Assembly (NCBI GenBank): GCA_945865315.1
Contig: CAMBDK010000017.1
Span: forward strand, 1 to 38,939
DNA: 38,939 bases
Direction: 5' to 3'
Source of the DNA: Chitinophaga pinensis
GTDB taxonomy: Bacteria; Bacteroidota; Bacteroidia; 2-12-FULL-35-15
Shown here piece after piece: positions 7,965 through 16,994 of the stretch. Each line of letters starts with the position of its first letter. Positions within the stretch are counted from its first letter, which is position 1. Position numbers and translations under genes: made by a program. The notes below the pieces were generated by a model, which worked only from the letters and a program-made list of their open reading frames with translations, ran no database searches and was not told where the DNA came from.

Positions 7965-8354
7965 CTATTGATTCCATTGGATAAATTTTAATTTATTTAA
8001 TAGTTTCAAAAAAACACCCTGTAAAAACTCTTTTAATTTGCTATCCTGCAACTCAAAACGCTTATATATCAAATAGTCTAGACCTATTTTTATAAATATA
8101 TTAAGTATTATAAATGCCAGCAGCTTAAATTTTCTGCAGCAAAACCTAAGTAAATAACAATAATAATAGATAATATTTTTTTTGCAAAACACCAAGAAAG
8201 GCAATGATACCAAAAGAATACAGAGATACGATACTTTTTGACGCTTATCCCTTTTTTCTAAATTTACGAGTTTACTTGGAATATAATGACGAAAATGTAG
8301 GAGTTGTTTGAAAAAACAGCTATATTTGTTATAATAAAAAAAATTACAACTCAA
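7965..8354 (-). pseudogene. Possible C-terminal remnant of a membrane glycosyltransferase
   Basis: An open frame of 129 codons with no ATG; its only possible start is a TTG. The translation has a basic segment (LVNLEKRDKRQKVSYL, about 29-44), then two hydrophobic stretches at about 44-70 and 78-93 and a charged tail. This resembles the C-terminal membrane part of Bacteroidota family 2 glycosyltransferases, without the catalytic N-terminal domain. If so, it is a decayed remnant. The alternative is a chance frame in AT-rich DNA. The surrounding 7800-7964 and 8355-8639 hold nothing else that I can identify. Confidence 0.3.
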
Positions 8355-8639
8355 AACAAATTTTCAATATTTTAATGCTTTCTTTTACTTTTTTTAACTT
8401 TTAGTTTACTCTTAATTTAAAGCATATAATTAAAATCATAAAAAAATATTCTCTGAATTTTGTTGATTGATAATAATTTCATATAATTTAAAATTACATA
8501 TTCAAAACCAACAAAACTCTTAATAATCGTATTAAAATAAATAATTTACAACTTAGAAAAAAGCATCTAAATAAAAAAAAATCACATTTTATTATTATAT
8601 CAAATTCCATTAATATAAACATTAATAAAAAATAAAGCC

Positions 8640-9392
8640 ATGACAAAAACAAATATTTTAATTTGCGAAGATGAATGTATCATTGCTAAAGACATTCAAA
8701 ACAGCTTAAAAGAACTCGGCTATAATGTTGTAGAGATTTGCTCCAGTGGAGAAGATGCAGTAAAAAAAACTGGAGAGTTCAAACCTGATTTAGTACTAAT
8801 GGATATTATGCTAAGTGGAGAAATGAGTGGAATAGATGCTGCCAATGAAATAAGAGAGAAATTTAATATCCCTGTAATATTTATAACTGCTTTTTCTGAT
8901 GATAGCACTATAGATAAGGCTAAAATATCCGAACCATTTGGATATATATTAAAACCATTTAAAAAAACCGACCTGAACACTTCTATTCAGTTGGCGCTAT
9001 ATAAGCACAGCAAAGAATCTGAAGTAAAAAAGGAACTTAATTATTTATATGCTCTTGTTGAAAACAAAGATTCAAAAGACATACTTTTTGTAAAATCAAA
9101 TTCCCGATTGGTGAAAATAAATTCAAATGATATATTTTTTGTAGAGGCTTTAAAAGACTATGTGGTAATAAACACATCAAACATGCGTTATACGCTGCAT
9201 GCTACCATGAAAGAAATCGAGAAAAAATTATCTTCTTATGATTTTGTTCGTGTACACCGTTCATACATAGTTCGTATTGATAAAATAATTTCCGTAGAGC
9301 AACCCAATTTAATTTTGGAAGGTGAGAAAATAGTTATTCCTATTGGTGGTTCATATAAAGAGGCATTATCAAATTGTTTAAATATTGTATAA
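8640..9392 (+). CDS. LytTR-family response regulator (REC + LytTR), orphan
   Basis: A 250-residue two-component response regulator. The receiver domain (about 4-122) has the acidic pair Glu10/Asp11, the phosphorylation site Asp55 (LVLMDIML), Thr83 and Lys105 (LKPFK). The LytTR DNA-binding domain (about 145-248) contains DIFFVEALKDYVVI and FVRVHRSYIV, typical of this fold. Such regulators normally work with a membrane histidine kinase of the LytS/YehU type. None lies in the window on either side, so the partner must be elsewhere. The gene is monocistronic: about 285 bp of AT-rich DNA precedes it and a strong terminator follows at 9405-9447. Confidence 0.93.
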   Translation: MTKTNILICEDECIIAKDIQNSLKELGYNVVEICSSGEDAVKKTGEFKPDLVLMDIMLSGEMSGIDAANEIREKFNIPVIFITAFSDDSTIDKAKISEPFGYILKPFKKTDLNTSIQLALYKHSKESEVKKELNYLYALVENKDSKDILFVKSNSRLVKINSNDIFFVEALKDYVVINTSNMRYTLHATMKEIEKKLSSYDFVRVHRSYIVRIDKIISVEQPNLILEGEKIVIPIGGSYKEALSNCLNIV

Positions 9393-9404
9393 GTATTTTT
9401 ATAA

Positions 9405-9447
9405 AAAAGCAGAAAGTGAATCATTAAAATATTCACTTTCTGCTTTT
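9405..9447. terminator. Hairpin terminator after the LytTR gene
   Basis: A perfect 17-bp stem: AAAAGCAGAAAGTGAAT (9405-9421), 9-nt loop, ATTCACTTTCTGCTTTT (9431-9447). It lies 13 bp past the LytTR stop codon and faces the 3' end of the superoxide dismutase gene about 125 bp away, so it may act in both directions. Confidence 0.85.
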
Positions 9448-9571
9448 AAAAATTAGAATAATTTGTTAGTTTTATTAACTTTTAAAACAAATAAAAAAAA
9501 TTTAAGGAATAAGACCTAAACTGTAACAATAATTTTATTATTAAGAATTTAGATTTTTAAATCTATATAAT

Positions 9572-10339
9572 TTATTTAACGTTTATAGTAAAGAGCGATT
9601 CAACCACCTCCCAGTTCAATACATTCCACCACGAAGCAATATACTCCGCTCTTCGATTTTGATTTTTTAGATAATAAGCATGTTCCCATATATCCAAGGC
9701 CAGTATAGGTGTGCCCTTTATTAAAATACTATCCATGTTCATTAAAGGGTTATCCTGATTAGAAGTGGCGCTAATAGCTAACTTCCCTTTGTTAACAACC
9801 AACCATACCCATCCTGAACCAAAATGTTTTAGTGAAGCATCTGTAAACTGTTTTTTAAACTCATCGAATGAACCCCAAGTAGCATCCATGGTACTTGCTA
9901 ATTTCCCTTTTGGCTTCCCTCCTCCATTTGGCTTCATTATTATCCAAAATAAAGAATGGTTATAATGCCCCCCAGCATTATTGCGAATTGCAGGTGGTAG
10001 GTTTATAATATTATCAAATATCTTTATTAAAGCTTGAGGGCTTTCTAATAATGACTTATCTGATGTTTCTAAAGCTTTATTTAAATTGTTAACATACCCT
10101 TGATGGTGCTTGCTATGGTGAATTTCCATGGTCAATTTATCGATATGTGGCTCTAAACTATCATAGGTATATGGCAATACAGGAAGTAAAAATTTGCCTT
10201 CCTCAAATTTAATCATTTCTGTTTTTGAAAACAATGGAGATGCGAAAATTTTACTTATGACGCTCCAGGATGCTATTGCACCTATAACAAGGGCGTTGCT
10301 CTTTTTTAAAAAAACTCTTCGGGAATTATTGTATTTCAT
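9572..10339 (-). CDS. Tat-exported superoxide dismutase, Mn-type residues
   Basis: A 255-residue Fe/Mn superoxide dismutase with an N-terminal extension of about 50 residues not found in the usual cytoplasmic enzyme of about 200 residues. The extension starts with SRRVFLKKS (6-14), a textbook twin-arginine motif, then a hydrophobic stretch ending near FAS (32-34), so the folded, metal-loaded enzyme should cross the inner membrane by Tat. Metal ligands are His74, His128, Asp216 and His220. GGHYNHSLFW together with Gln195 in SNQDNPLM is the arrangement found in Mn enzymes; Fe enzymes place the key Gln earlier. It would detoxify superoxide in the envelope. The biotin carrier protein gene ends 41 bp upstream on the same strand, so the two may be co-transcribed. 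Confidence 0.93.
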   Translation of the reverse strand: MKYNNSRRVFLKKSNALVIGAIASWSVISKIFASPLFSKTEMIKFEEGKFLLPVLPYTYDSLEPHIDKLTMEIHHSKHHQGYVNNLNKALETSDKSLLESPQALIKIFDNIINLPPAIRNNAGGHYNHSLFWIIMKPNGGGKPKGKLASTMDATWGSFDEFKKQFTDASLKHFGSGWVWLVVNKGKLAISATSNQDNPLMNMDSILIKGTPILALDIWEHAYYLKNQNRRAEYIASWWNVLNWEVVESLFTINVK

Positions 10340-10380
10340 TGCTAGAATAAAACAAAAGGTTGAAAATTGATAAAGAGCGA

Positions 10381-10884
10381 TTATATAAAATTAATAAGTA
10401 TTTGATTTTTTTCTACAGCCATACCTTTCTTAACATTTATTTTTTTAATGATACCATCCGTAGGGGATTTTATAATATTCTCCATTTTCATGGCTTCCAA
10501 AACAATAATTTTATCTCCTTTTTTTATTTTATCGCCCTCTGAAATGCAAACATCAATTACTAAACCAGGCATAGGGGCTTTAATCTCATTTATTTTATTG
10601 GCTTCTAAATTATCAAAACCTAAAGTTTTTAACAATTCATCGTATCTGTTTTCAACAAGAAGCTGATAGTTATTGCCATTTACACTTATCAAAAAACTCT
10701 TTTTTACAAAATCAACTTCAATTACTTCAAGATTATAGGAAATAAAATCTTTAATAATGTGAAAACTCCCTGGCTTTACTGCTATAATATCCCAAGAAAA
10801 GTCTTTTCCATTGATGGTCCCAGTTTCTTTATTCTCAAAAACTATTTTATGTTCCTTTTTGTTATTTACTTTTACTTTTAACAT
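10381..10884 (-). CDS. Biotin carboxyl carrier-type protein (biotinyl domain)
   Basis: A 167-residue protein with a C-terminal biotinyl/lipoyl domain (about 98-167). The biotin site is Lys133 in the classical EAMKMEN motif, preceded by the hinge APMPGLV (103-109). Residues 1-95 form a beta-rich part seen in carrier subunits of acyl-CoA carboxylases and decarboxylases in Bacteroidota. I chose the ATG at 10884; an upstream TTG would add 10 residues with no family support. The carboxylase and carboxyltransferase partners are not in the window. Minus-strand TATATTTG at 10889-10896 could be a -7 box only 4 bp before the ATG, which would give a leaderless or nearly leaderless message. Confidence 0.88.
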   Translation of the reverse strand: MLKVKVNNKKEHKIVFENKETGTINGKDFSWDIIAVKPGSFHIIKDFISYNLEVIEVDFVKKSFLISVNGNNYQLLVENRYDELLKTLGFDNLEANKINEIKAPMPGLVIDVCISEGDKIKKGDKIIVLEAMKMENIIKSPTDGIIKKINVKKGMAVEKNQILINFI

Positions 10885-11210
10885 ATTACAAATATAATTT
10901 TTAATAGAATACAATTGCTTTATTCGACACTATATTTTAATTACCTTACAAATTATAAATACATTTAAATGAATTTAACAATACTATTATTTTGATTACT
11001 TTTAACTTAAATAGTCAAATTGTATTAAAAATAAAAAATATTTGACTGTATTAATAATATTTTAGTGCATTTTTAAAAAAATTAAACTAATTGAAAGCTC
11101 TTGAATAGATCAACATCATTGAAATGACAATACCTTTCAGTTAAAACAATTTCAATAAAAAAACAAGATATTTTATAAATTGATTTTTTATAGTGTGCTA
11201 AAAAATAAAA

Positions 11211-12977
11211 ATGGATATGGAAAAAAGATGGTCGATTAAAAAATTAGCTGATGAGGCAACAGTAAAAAAGTTATCTATTGAATTGAGTATTGACGAATTA
11301 ATAGCGAACATGCTTGTTAACCGAGGCGTAAATAATTTTGAAGCGGCAAAAAAATTTTTTCGCCCTTCTTTAAGTGATTTACACGACCCTTTTTTAATGA
11401 AGGACATGGATAAAGCCGTTTTACGATTGGAGCAAGCAATTAAGAATAAAGAAAAAGTTTTAATATATGGTGATTATGATGTAGATGGAACAACAGCTGT
11501 TGCATTGGTTTATACATTTTTAAAAAAACTTCCCCTTTTTTATTCAACAGAGGATGAAATAGGTGGTTTTTCAAAAGACGAAAATTCTTTTATCGGCTAT
11601 TATATTCCTGATCGGTATACCGAAGGTTATGGGATTTCTTTTCAAGGCATCGATTATGCTAAAGAAAATAATTTCACTTTAATTATTGCACTTGATTGTG
11701 GCATAAAAGCTAATGATAAAGTAGATTACGCAAATAATAAAAATATTGATTTTATTATTTGCGACCACCATCGCCCTGGTAATTTATTGCCAAATGCAAT
11801 TGCTGTTTTAGACCCGAAACGAATTGACTGCAGCTACCCCTTTGATGAACTTTGTGGATGCGGCATTGGTTTTAAATTGATACAAGGATTCGCTCAAAAA
11901 AATAATATTCCTTTTGAAAATCTTTTGGAATATCTTGATTTAACGGCCATTTCCATTGCTTCGGATATGGTACCCATAGTTAATGAAAATCGCATACTTT
12001 GTTTTTTTGGATTAGACCAAATTAATATAAAACCACGCAATGGGATAAAGGCCATATTAGAATTAGCAAACATCAAAAAAAAAATTACCATCAATGAATT
12101 GGTATTTACTATTGGTCCTCGAATAAATGCAGCAGGTAGAATTCAAACAGGTCGTAATGCAGTAGAATTATTAATTTCGGAAAATGATATCCATGCAAAA
12201 AAATCAGGAGTAACTATTGATGCTACTAACATTGAACGCAGAGCGCTTGATTTAACTATTACTGAGCAGGCATTACAGATGATTGATACAGATTCTGAAT
12301 TGATAAAACGAAAATCTACTGTATTATTTCATCCCAATTGGCATAAAGGTGTTATTGGAATTGTAGCTTCTCGATTAATTGAAAAATATTACCGCCCTAC
12401 TATCATACTTACCGAATCAAATGGCAAAGCAACAGGGTCTGCTCGATCTGTTAAAGATTTTGATGTATATAATGCCATTGAATCTTGTTCTGATTTGCTT
12501 GAACAATTTGGAGGACATAAATATGCGGCAGGACTAACAATGAAATTAGAAAATTTAGCAGCGTTCAAAGAGCGTTTTGAGGAAGTTGTAAGCGCTACCA
12601 TTCAAGATTATATGCTAGTTCCTGAAATTATTATTGAAGCAGAAATGGATCTGAAAGATATTACTCCCAAATTTATGCGGATATTAAAACAATTCGCACC
12701 CTTCGGCCCTGAAAACATGTCGCCCGTTTTTATTACAAAAGGATTAATAGATAAAGGAAATGCTCGAATTGTTGGCAACAATCATTTAAAGATGGATTTA
12801 CAAGCACCTGAAATACCGCAGCCCTGTTTTTCATCTATCGCCTTTGCTCAAGCGCATCATTTTGATGATGTGTTTCAAAAAAAACTTTTTAATGCTTGTT
12901 ATGCTATTGAAGAAAATGAGTTCAACGGAAAAACAACTCTTCAATTGAATGTAAAAGACATGAAGGTTTGTTTATAA
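11211..12977 (+). CDS. recJ: Single-stranded-DNA-specific exonuclease RecJ
   Basis: A 588-residue 5'-3' single-strand exonuclease used in recombination and mismatch/base-excision repair. DHH-family motifs are intact: motif I GDYDVDGTTA (Asp88, Asp90, Asp92), LDCG with Asp162, and DHH at 185-187 in CDHHRPG. The DHHA1 domain contains GSARSVKDFDVYNAI and the GGHKYAAG motif, and the RecJ OB domain forms the C-terminus (FAPFGPENMSPVF). Residues about 110-130 (TEDEIGGFSKDENSFIG) look like an extra loop before YIPDRYTEGYG, compared with RecJ proteins I know. ATG at 11211 or 11217 could be the start. It stands alone and converges with the rhodanese gene. Confidence 0.96.
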   Translation: MDMEKRWSIKKLADEATVKKLSIELSIDELIANMLVNRGVNNFEAAKKFFRPSLSDLHDPFLMKDMDKAVLRLEQAIKNKEKVLIYGDYDVDGTTAVALVYTFLKKLPLFYSTEDEIGGFSKDENSFIGYYIPDRYTEGYGISFQGIDYAKENNFTLIIALDCGIKANDKVDYANNKNIDFIICDHHRPGNLLPNAIAVLDPKRIDCSYPFDELCGCGIGFKLIQGFAQKNNIPFENLLEYLDLTAISIASDMVPIVNENRILCFFGLDQINIKPRNGIKAILELANIKKKITINELVFTIGPRINAAGRIQTGRNAVELLISENDIHAKKSGVTIDATNIERRALDLTITEQALQMIDTDSELIKRKSTVLFHPNWHKGVIGIVASRLIEKYYRPTIILTESNGKATGSARSVKDFDVYNAIESCSDLLEQFGGHKYAAGLTMKLENLAAFKERFEEVVSATIQDYMLVPEIIIEAEMDLKDITPKFMRILKQFAPFGPENMSPVFITKGLIDKGNARIVGNNHLKMDLQAPEIPQPCFSSIAFAQAHHFDDVFQKKLFNACYAIEENEFNGKTTLQLNVKDMKVCL

Positions 12978-13081
12978 TTTTTAGATAGTATCATCTGATT
13001 TATAAAAATGATTCTATAAATTGTTTATTGGGAATTTACCACTTTAATCAAAAAAAGACATACTAATTTTTAAACAATATA

Positions 13082-13483
13082 TTATTGTTTTTCAATAGGG
13101 AAGCCCTTTTTCTCCCATTCCGCAAAACCTAGCTCGAAATTATAAACGGACTTAAAATTATGTTTCTCCATATATGCAGCAGCTTCTGCACTGCGTCCCC
13201 CACCAGCACAATAAACATAATAAGTTATATTTTTATCTAATTTATCAATCTGCTGCTCTGCATCCTTTGCCAGAAAATCAAGTTGTACGGATCCTTTAAT
13301 AAATCCATTTTTTATTTCATCCTTTGTACGTAAATCTAATATTACGCCTTTTTTATCATAAGCAATTATTGCCTTAAACCGATCAGCTGACAAGTTTTTA
13401 ACTACCCCCGAGTTTGCTGCTTGAGAAAAAGCTGTGTTTTCAATAGTTATGAGTGCTGCAAAAATTAAGATGTACTTTTTCAT
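13082..13483 (-). CDS. Exported single-domain rhodanese
   Basis: A 133-residue protein with a signal peptide (residues 1-20, cleavage likely near AFSQ) and one rhodanese domain. The active-site loop CAGGGRS starts at Cys92 and has the six-residue form of sulfurtransferases. The motif LDLRTKDEIKNGFIKGSVQLDF near 49-70 matches the CH2A-type region of rhodaneses. It would act in the periplasm on sulfane sulfur or serve as a thiol carrier; its substrate is unknown. It is a single gene, convergent with recJ, with no sulfur-oxidation genes nearby. Confidence 0.9.
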   Translation of the reverse strand: MKKYILIFAALITIENTAFSQAANSGVVKNLSADRFKAIIAYDKKGVILDLRTKDEIKNGFIKGSVQLDFLAKDAEQQIDKLDKNITYYVYCAGGGRSAEAAAYMEKHNFKSVYNFELGFAEWEKKGFPIEKQ

Positions 13484-13768
13484 TATTAATGATTTAAATT
13501 GTTTGTAAATTAAACTTAAAGATAATTACAAATTTATTAAAAAAAAACAAATACTATTAAAAAGTATGCCTATTGAACAAAAAGCTTCTTTATTTAGCCC
13601 CCCACATGCTCTAATTCCATATTTTTAGCAGGAATTACCCATTTACAAGAAATTTAATAACTATTTAATTACCAGAATAATTTTTCAATTATAACTACTA
13701 TTTAAACATTTTAAAATAATATGCTGCTTTTTGAATATAATATTAGATATAATAGTTATAATTTATTA
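13484..13768. other. Intergenic region between divergent rhodanese and TPR genes
   Basis: About 285 bp of AT-rich DNA with no open frame of note. On the minus strand, TAAATTTG lies about 50 bp before the rhodanese ATG and could be its -7 box, but no -33 element stands at the right distance. The TPR gene promoter lies at the right-hand end. Confidence 0.35.
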
Positions 13769-13776
13769 TATATTTG
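13769..13776 (+). promoter_or_regulatory. Candidate -7 box for the TPR protein gene
   Basis: TATATTTG matches TAnnTTTG exactly and sits 28 bp before the ATG, giving a leader of about 20 nt. No TTG-type -33 element stands 19-23 bp upstream. Confidence 0.45.
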
Positions 13777-13804
13777 CATAGTAAAAAAAACAAAAATAAA
13801 TTAA

Positions 13805-14923
13805 ATGAAACGTTTTATTCTGGTATTCTTAATTGCAATTGGTATAATTTCCCCCTCTTTTTCTCAGGAAATTGGTGATAATTATTATAAAAAAGGAACA
13901 GCAAACTCATTAGCAGGAAATTATAAAGAAGCTATTAAAGATTATGATAAAGCAATAAAATATAATCCGGAAGAGTCTTTATATTTTTTTGCACGCGCAT
14001 TAGCAAAAAACGAATTAGAAAATTATGAAGGAGCGATAAAGGATTATACCACTTTTATTAGTCTAAAACCAGACAACTATGAAGGATATTTTTATAGAGG
14101 GTATATAAAAGATCTAATAGGTGATTTTGAAAATGCTATTAAAGATTACGATAAGGCAATAAAATTAAACCCCGATTTTACTCAAGCTTATCATAACAGA
14201 GCTACTGCAAAAGATAAAATAGGTGACTATTCTGGCGCAGTAGAAGATTACAGCAACGCTATTCTTGCCAAACCTGATTATTTCACTTATCTTCATAGAG
14301 GAAATGCTGAATTTCAACTAAAGGAATATGCTAGTGCAATTCGTGATTATGATAAAGCAATGGAAGTAAATCCTACCGACTTTGAAGTGTTTTTTTTACG
14401 AGGGAATGCAAAAAACGGAATTAAAGATTATGCTGGTGCGATGAAAGATTTTGAAAAAGCAATTGATTTCCGGCCTGATGATGCAAAAATATATAATGAA
14501 AAAGCAAAAGCTGGCATCGGATTAAATAATTTCAAATCTGCTTTTCATGACCTTAATATTGCCATAGAACTTAAATGGGATTACCCAGCACCTTATTACA
14601 ATAGAGCATATGCAAGAAGTGAGTTGGAAGACTATTCCTTAGCTTTGCTTGATTGCAACAAAGCAATTGACTTAAATCCGGAATTTTATGAGGTTTATAA
14701 TTTAAGGGGATTAATGAAAGGTAAATTGAACGATTTTAAAGGTGAAATATTCGATTTTAATAAAGCTATTGAATTAAAACCAGATTTCGCCGAAGCATAT
14801 TATAATAGAGGCATTTCTAAAACAAGGACTAATGATAAGGAAGGTGCCTGCCTGGATTTAAATAAATCACAAACATTAGGCAACTTTAAAGCGGAAGAAA
14901 TTATTAAACAATATTGTAAATAA
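13805..14923 (+). CDS. Exported TPR-repeat protein
   Basis: A 372-residue protein with a signal peptide (1-21, ending SFSQ), followed almost entirely by tetratricopeptide repeats, about ten units of 34 residues. Recurring signatures are GNYKEAIKDYDKAIKYNPE (about 38-56), GDFENAIKDYDKAIKLNPDF (near 106-125) and the same pattern near residues 175, 210, 277 and 312. TPR arrays are binding scaffolds. In Bacteroidota many exported ones have unknown partners. The C-terminus (KEGACLDLNKSQTLG) resembles the Sel1-like caps seen in such proteins. It is a single gene with its own promoter. Confidence 0.88.
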   Translation: MKRFILVFLIAIGIISPSFSQEIGDNYYKKGTANSLAGNYKEAIKDYDKAIKYNPEESLYFFARALAKNELENYEGAIKDYTTFISLKPDNYEGYFYRGYIKDLIGDFENAIKDYDKAIKLNPDFTQAYHNRATAKDKIGDYSGAVEDYSNAILAKPDYFTYLHRGNAEFQLKEYASAIRDYDKAMEVNPTDFEVFFLRGNAKNGIKDYAGAMKDFEKAIDFRPDDAKIYNEKAKAGIGLNNFKSAFHDLNIAIELKWDYPAPYYNRAYARSELEDYSLALLDCNKAIDLNPEFYEVYNLRGLMKGKLNDFKGEIFDFNKAIELKPDFAEAYYNRGISKTRTNDKEGACLDLNKSQTLGNFKAEEIIKQYCK

Positions 14924-15630
14924 TTTTATTTTAAAAATCTACCAACCATTTTGGGCCTCAATACCCATTTTTGAAATTATAATTCCCTAAAAGTATTTCA
15001 TAAATTTTTATCCGAAAAAAAAATCCCCTAATATATTATTAAAATATTTTATAATTTGCCTGTACAATTCTTCCTACAAGGCTTTCTTATAAAAAACTAT
15101 TGCTTTTTTCCTTAATATTTGCAGATAAATTAGTAAAAATAGATTGTAAAAAGATGAATTAATTGGTTTGGCGCGTGAGCCAGAAAAGTTAGCGAGGCTG
15201 TGTCAGCCGGAGTTTATCCAGAGCGTTTGTCGAAGGACTTAAAACGATGATATTTTCTTGATTTTTTTGTTGCTTTTTTCATCAAGGGAAAAAGTAACAT
15301 GCTTAAAAGGACTAAAAATTTCATATCGTAGATAAATGTAATTAGGCGCAAAGCCCTATTATTAGACTACCTAAATAGTAATAAAAAAAATCTATAAATT
15401 TGATTTTAATATAAAAGAACGAATGGAATTTGCTTATCAAAAATACAAATGAGCTTAAAAAGTATTACAAATTCAATTATCTTTGATACATCTATTAAAT
15501 TCAATAAAAAAATAAAAAATGACTGATTTTGGACTTGTTAGCGTTCTCCAATTTTTTATCTATTTTTTAATAAAATTAATGGAATTAAGATTGAAATATA
15601 ATTATTTTATAAACCAGAAGATTAAATAAA
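14924..15630. other. Long intergenic region holding a diverged structured repeat
   Basis: About 700 bp without a supported gene. The central part (about 15165-15300) holds the diverged repeat listed separately. The left part is AT-rich 3' flank of the TPR gene and the right part is AT-rich upstream DNA of the HD gene. No tRNA or other RNA gene is visible. Confidence 0.5.
15165..15300 (+). repeat. Diverged relative of the dispersed element
   Basis: It shares the layout of the 239-bp element but not its ends. It begins near GGCGCGTGAG, and later has CTTGAT (15257-15262), a hairpin with arms GTTGCTTTTTTC (15269-15280) and GAAAAAGTAAC (15288-15298), and the loop motif ATCAAG (15281-15286). The text around 15217-15240 includes GAGCGTTTGTCGAAGGACTT, which resembles the short GTCGAAGG motif inside copy 2. 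No terminal inverted repeats or flanking direct repeats were found. Confidence 0.5.
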
Positions 15631-16860
15631 ATGACAAATTCTTCTAACAAGCGAAAAATATTTAACGATCCCATTTATGGTTTCGTATCTACTCCATTTG
15701 AAATAATATTTGATTTAATTGAGCACCCCTACTTTCAGCGTTTACGGAGGATAAAACAGCTAGGACTAACAAATTTAGTTTACCCAGGATCCTTGCATAC
15801 TCGCTTCCATCATGCAATGGGTGCGATGCATTTAATGGGACTAGCCATTGAAGAAATAAGATCAAAAGGTCATGAAATTACCGAGGACGAAGCCAAAGCT
15901 GTAACAATTGCAATTCTTCTGCACGACATAGGCCACGGGCCTTTTTCTCATGCTTTGGAACATAGTATTGTTAATAATATTACCCATGAAGATATTTCAC
16001 AATTATTCATGGATCGCCTAAACATAGAATTTAATGGAGAGCTTACTTTAGCAATTAAAATATTCAAAAATAATTATCACAAAAAATTTTTACATCAATT
16101 GGTTTCAAGTCAGTTAGATATGGATCGGCTAGATTATCTGAAACGCGATAGTTTTTTTACAGGTGTTTCAGAAGGAGTAATCAGTTCCGACCGAATCATT
16201 AAAATGTTGAATGTTGTTAACGACCAGCTAACAATAGAGGCGAAAGGAATATATTCCATCGAAAAATTTATTATTGCTCGCAGGTTGATGTATTGGCAGG
16301 TATATTTACACAAAACAGTTTTGAGTGCCGAAAATTTATTAGTGAATATTTTAAAATATGCCAAAGAATTAGCGAAAAATAACGTAGAACTCTTTTGTAC
16401 CCCCCCTTTAAAAACATTTTTATATAATCAGTTTAGTAAAATTGATTTTACTAATAAACCTGAATTATTAGATGCATTTGCATTGCTTGATGATTACGAT
16501 ATAATGACTTCAATCAAAGTTTGGACCGCCCATACAGACAATGTTCTATCCATGCTTTGCAAACATTTAGTTAACAGAAAATTGTTTAAAGTAGAAATGC
16601 AAGGCATGGCATTCGATAAAATAAAAATTGAAAAACTGAAAAATGAAATAAAAAAAAGACTGAACTTAAACGATAACGAAGTAAACTATTTTGTGCTTTC
16701 TGGCTATGTAGCAAATGATGCATACCGGGGCGACAGAATTAGTATAAATATATTATTTAAAGATGGTACTGTTTTAGACATAGCCAAAGCCTCCGATCAA
16801 TTGAATATTGAGGTTTTAGAAAAAACAGTGAAAAAGTATTATTTGTGTTATCCAAAATAA
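15631..16860 (+). CDS. HD-domain phosphohydrolase (SAMHD1/dGTPase-like)
   Basis: A 409-residue HD-superfamily hydrolase. Metal-binding residues are His60/His61 (RFHHAMG), His98-Asp99 (LLHDIGHGPFSH) and the distal Asp in SQLDMDRLDYLKRD. The start KIFNDPIYGFV and the segment YFQRLRRIKQLGLTNLVYPG are typical of the SAMHD1-like branch, whose members hydrolyse dNTPs or related nucleotides. The C-terminal half (DVEV-type region after about 230) carries LMYWQVYLHKTVLSAENLL, also conserved in this group. It is cytoplasmic. The substrate is not known, and no defence genes are linked to it. It is a single gene. Confidence 0.9.
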   Translation: MTNSSNKRKIFNDPIYGFVSTPFEIIFDLIEHPYFQRLRRIKQLGLTNLVYPGSLHTRFHHAMGAMHLMGLAIEEIRSKGHEITEDEAKAVTIAILLHDIGHGPFSHALEHSIVNNITHEDISQLFMDRLNIEFNGELTLAIKIFKNNYHKKFLHQLVSSQLDMDRLDYLKRDSFFTGVSEGVISSDRIIKMLNVVNDQLTIEAKGIYSIEKFIIARRLMYWQVYLHKTVLSAENLLVNILKYAKELAKNNVELFCTPPLKTFLYNQFSKIDFTNKPELLDAFALLDDYDIMTSIKVWTAHTDNVLSMLCKHLVNRKLFKVEMQGMAFDKIKIEKLKNEIKKRLNLNDNEVNYFVLSGYVANDAYRGDRISINILFKDGTVLDIAKASDQLNIEVLEKTVKKYYLCYPK

Positions 16861-16994
16861 ATCAGAATAGCTTTTTAACAGGATTTAAAAATTATTGCAA
16901 ATTTCACCCGTTCCAAAAATATAACAATACAAGCTGTTTTACACCTTAGATTGCTTATACTATATGTGGTATAAAATAACGCATTTAAAACACG

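Noticed and set aside
15631-16860. HD phosphohydrolase as an antiphage dNTPase
   Set aside because: Family members have housekeeping or nucleotide-pool roles, and no defence, phage or mobility genes adjoin it.
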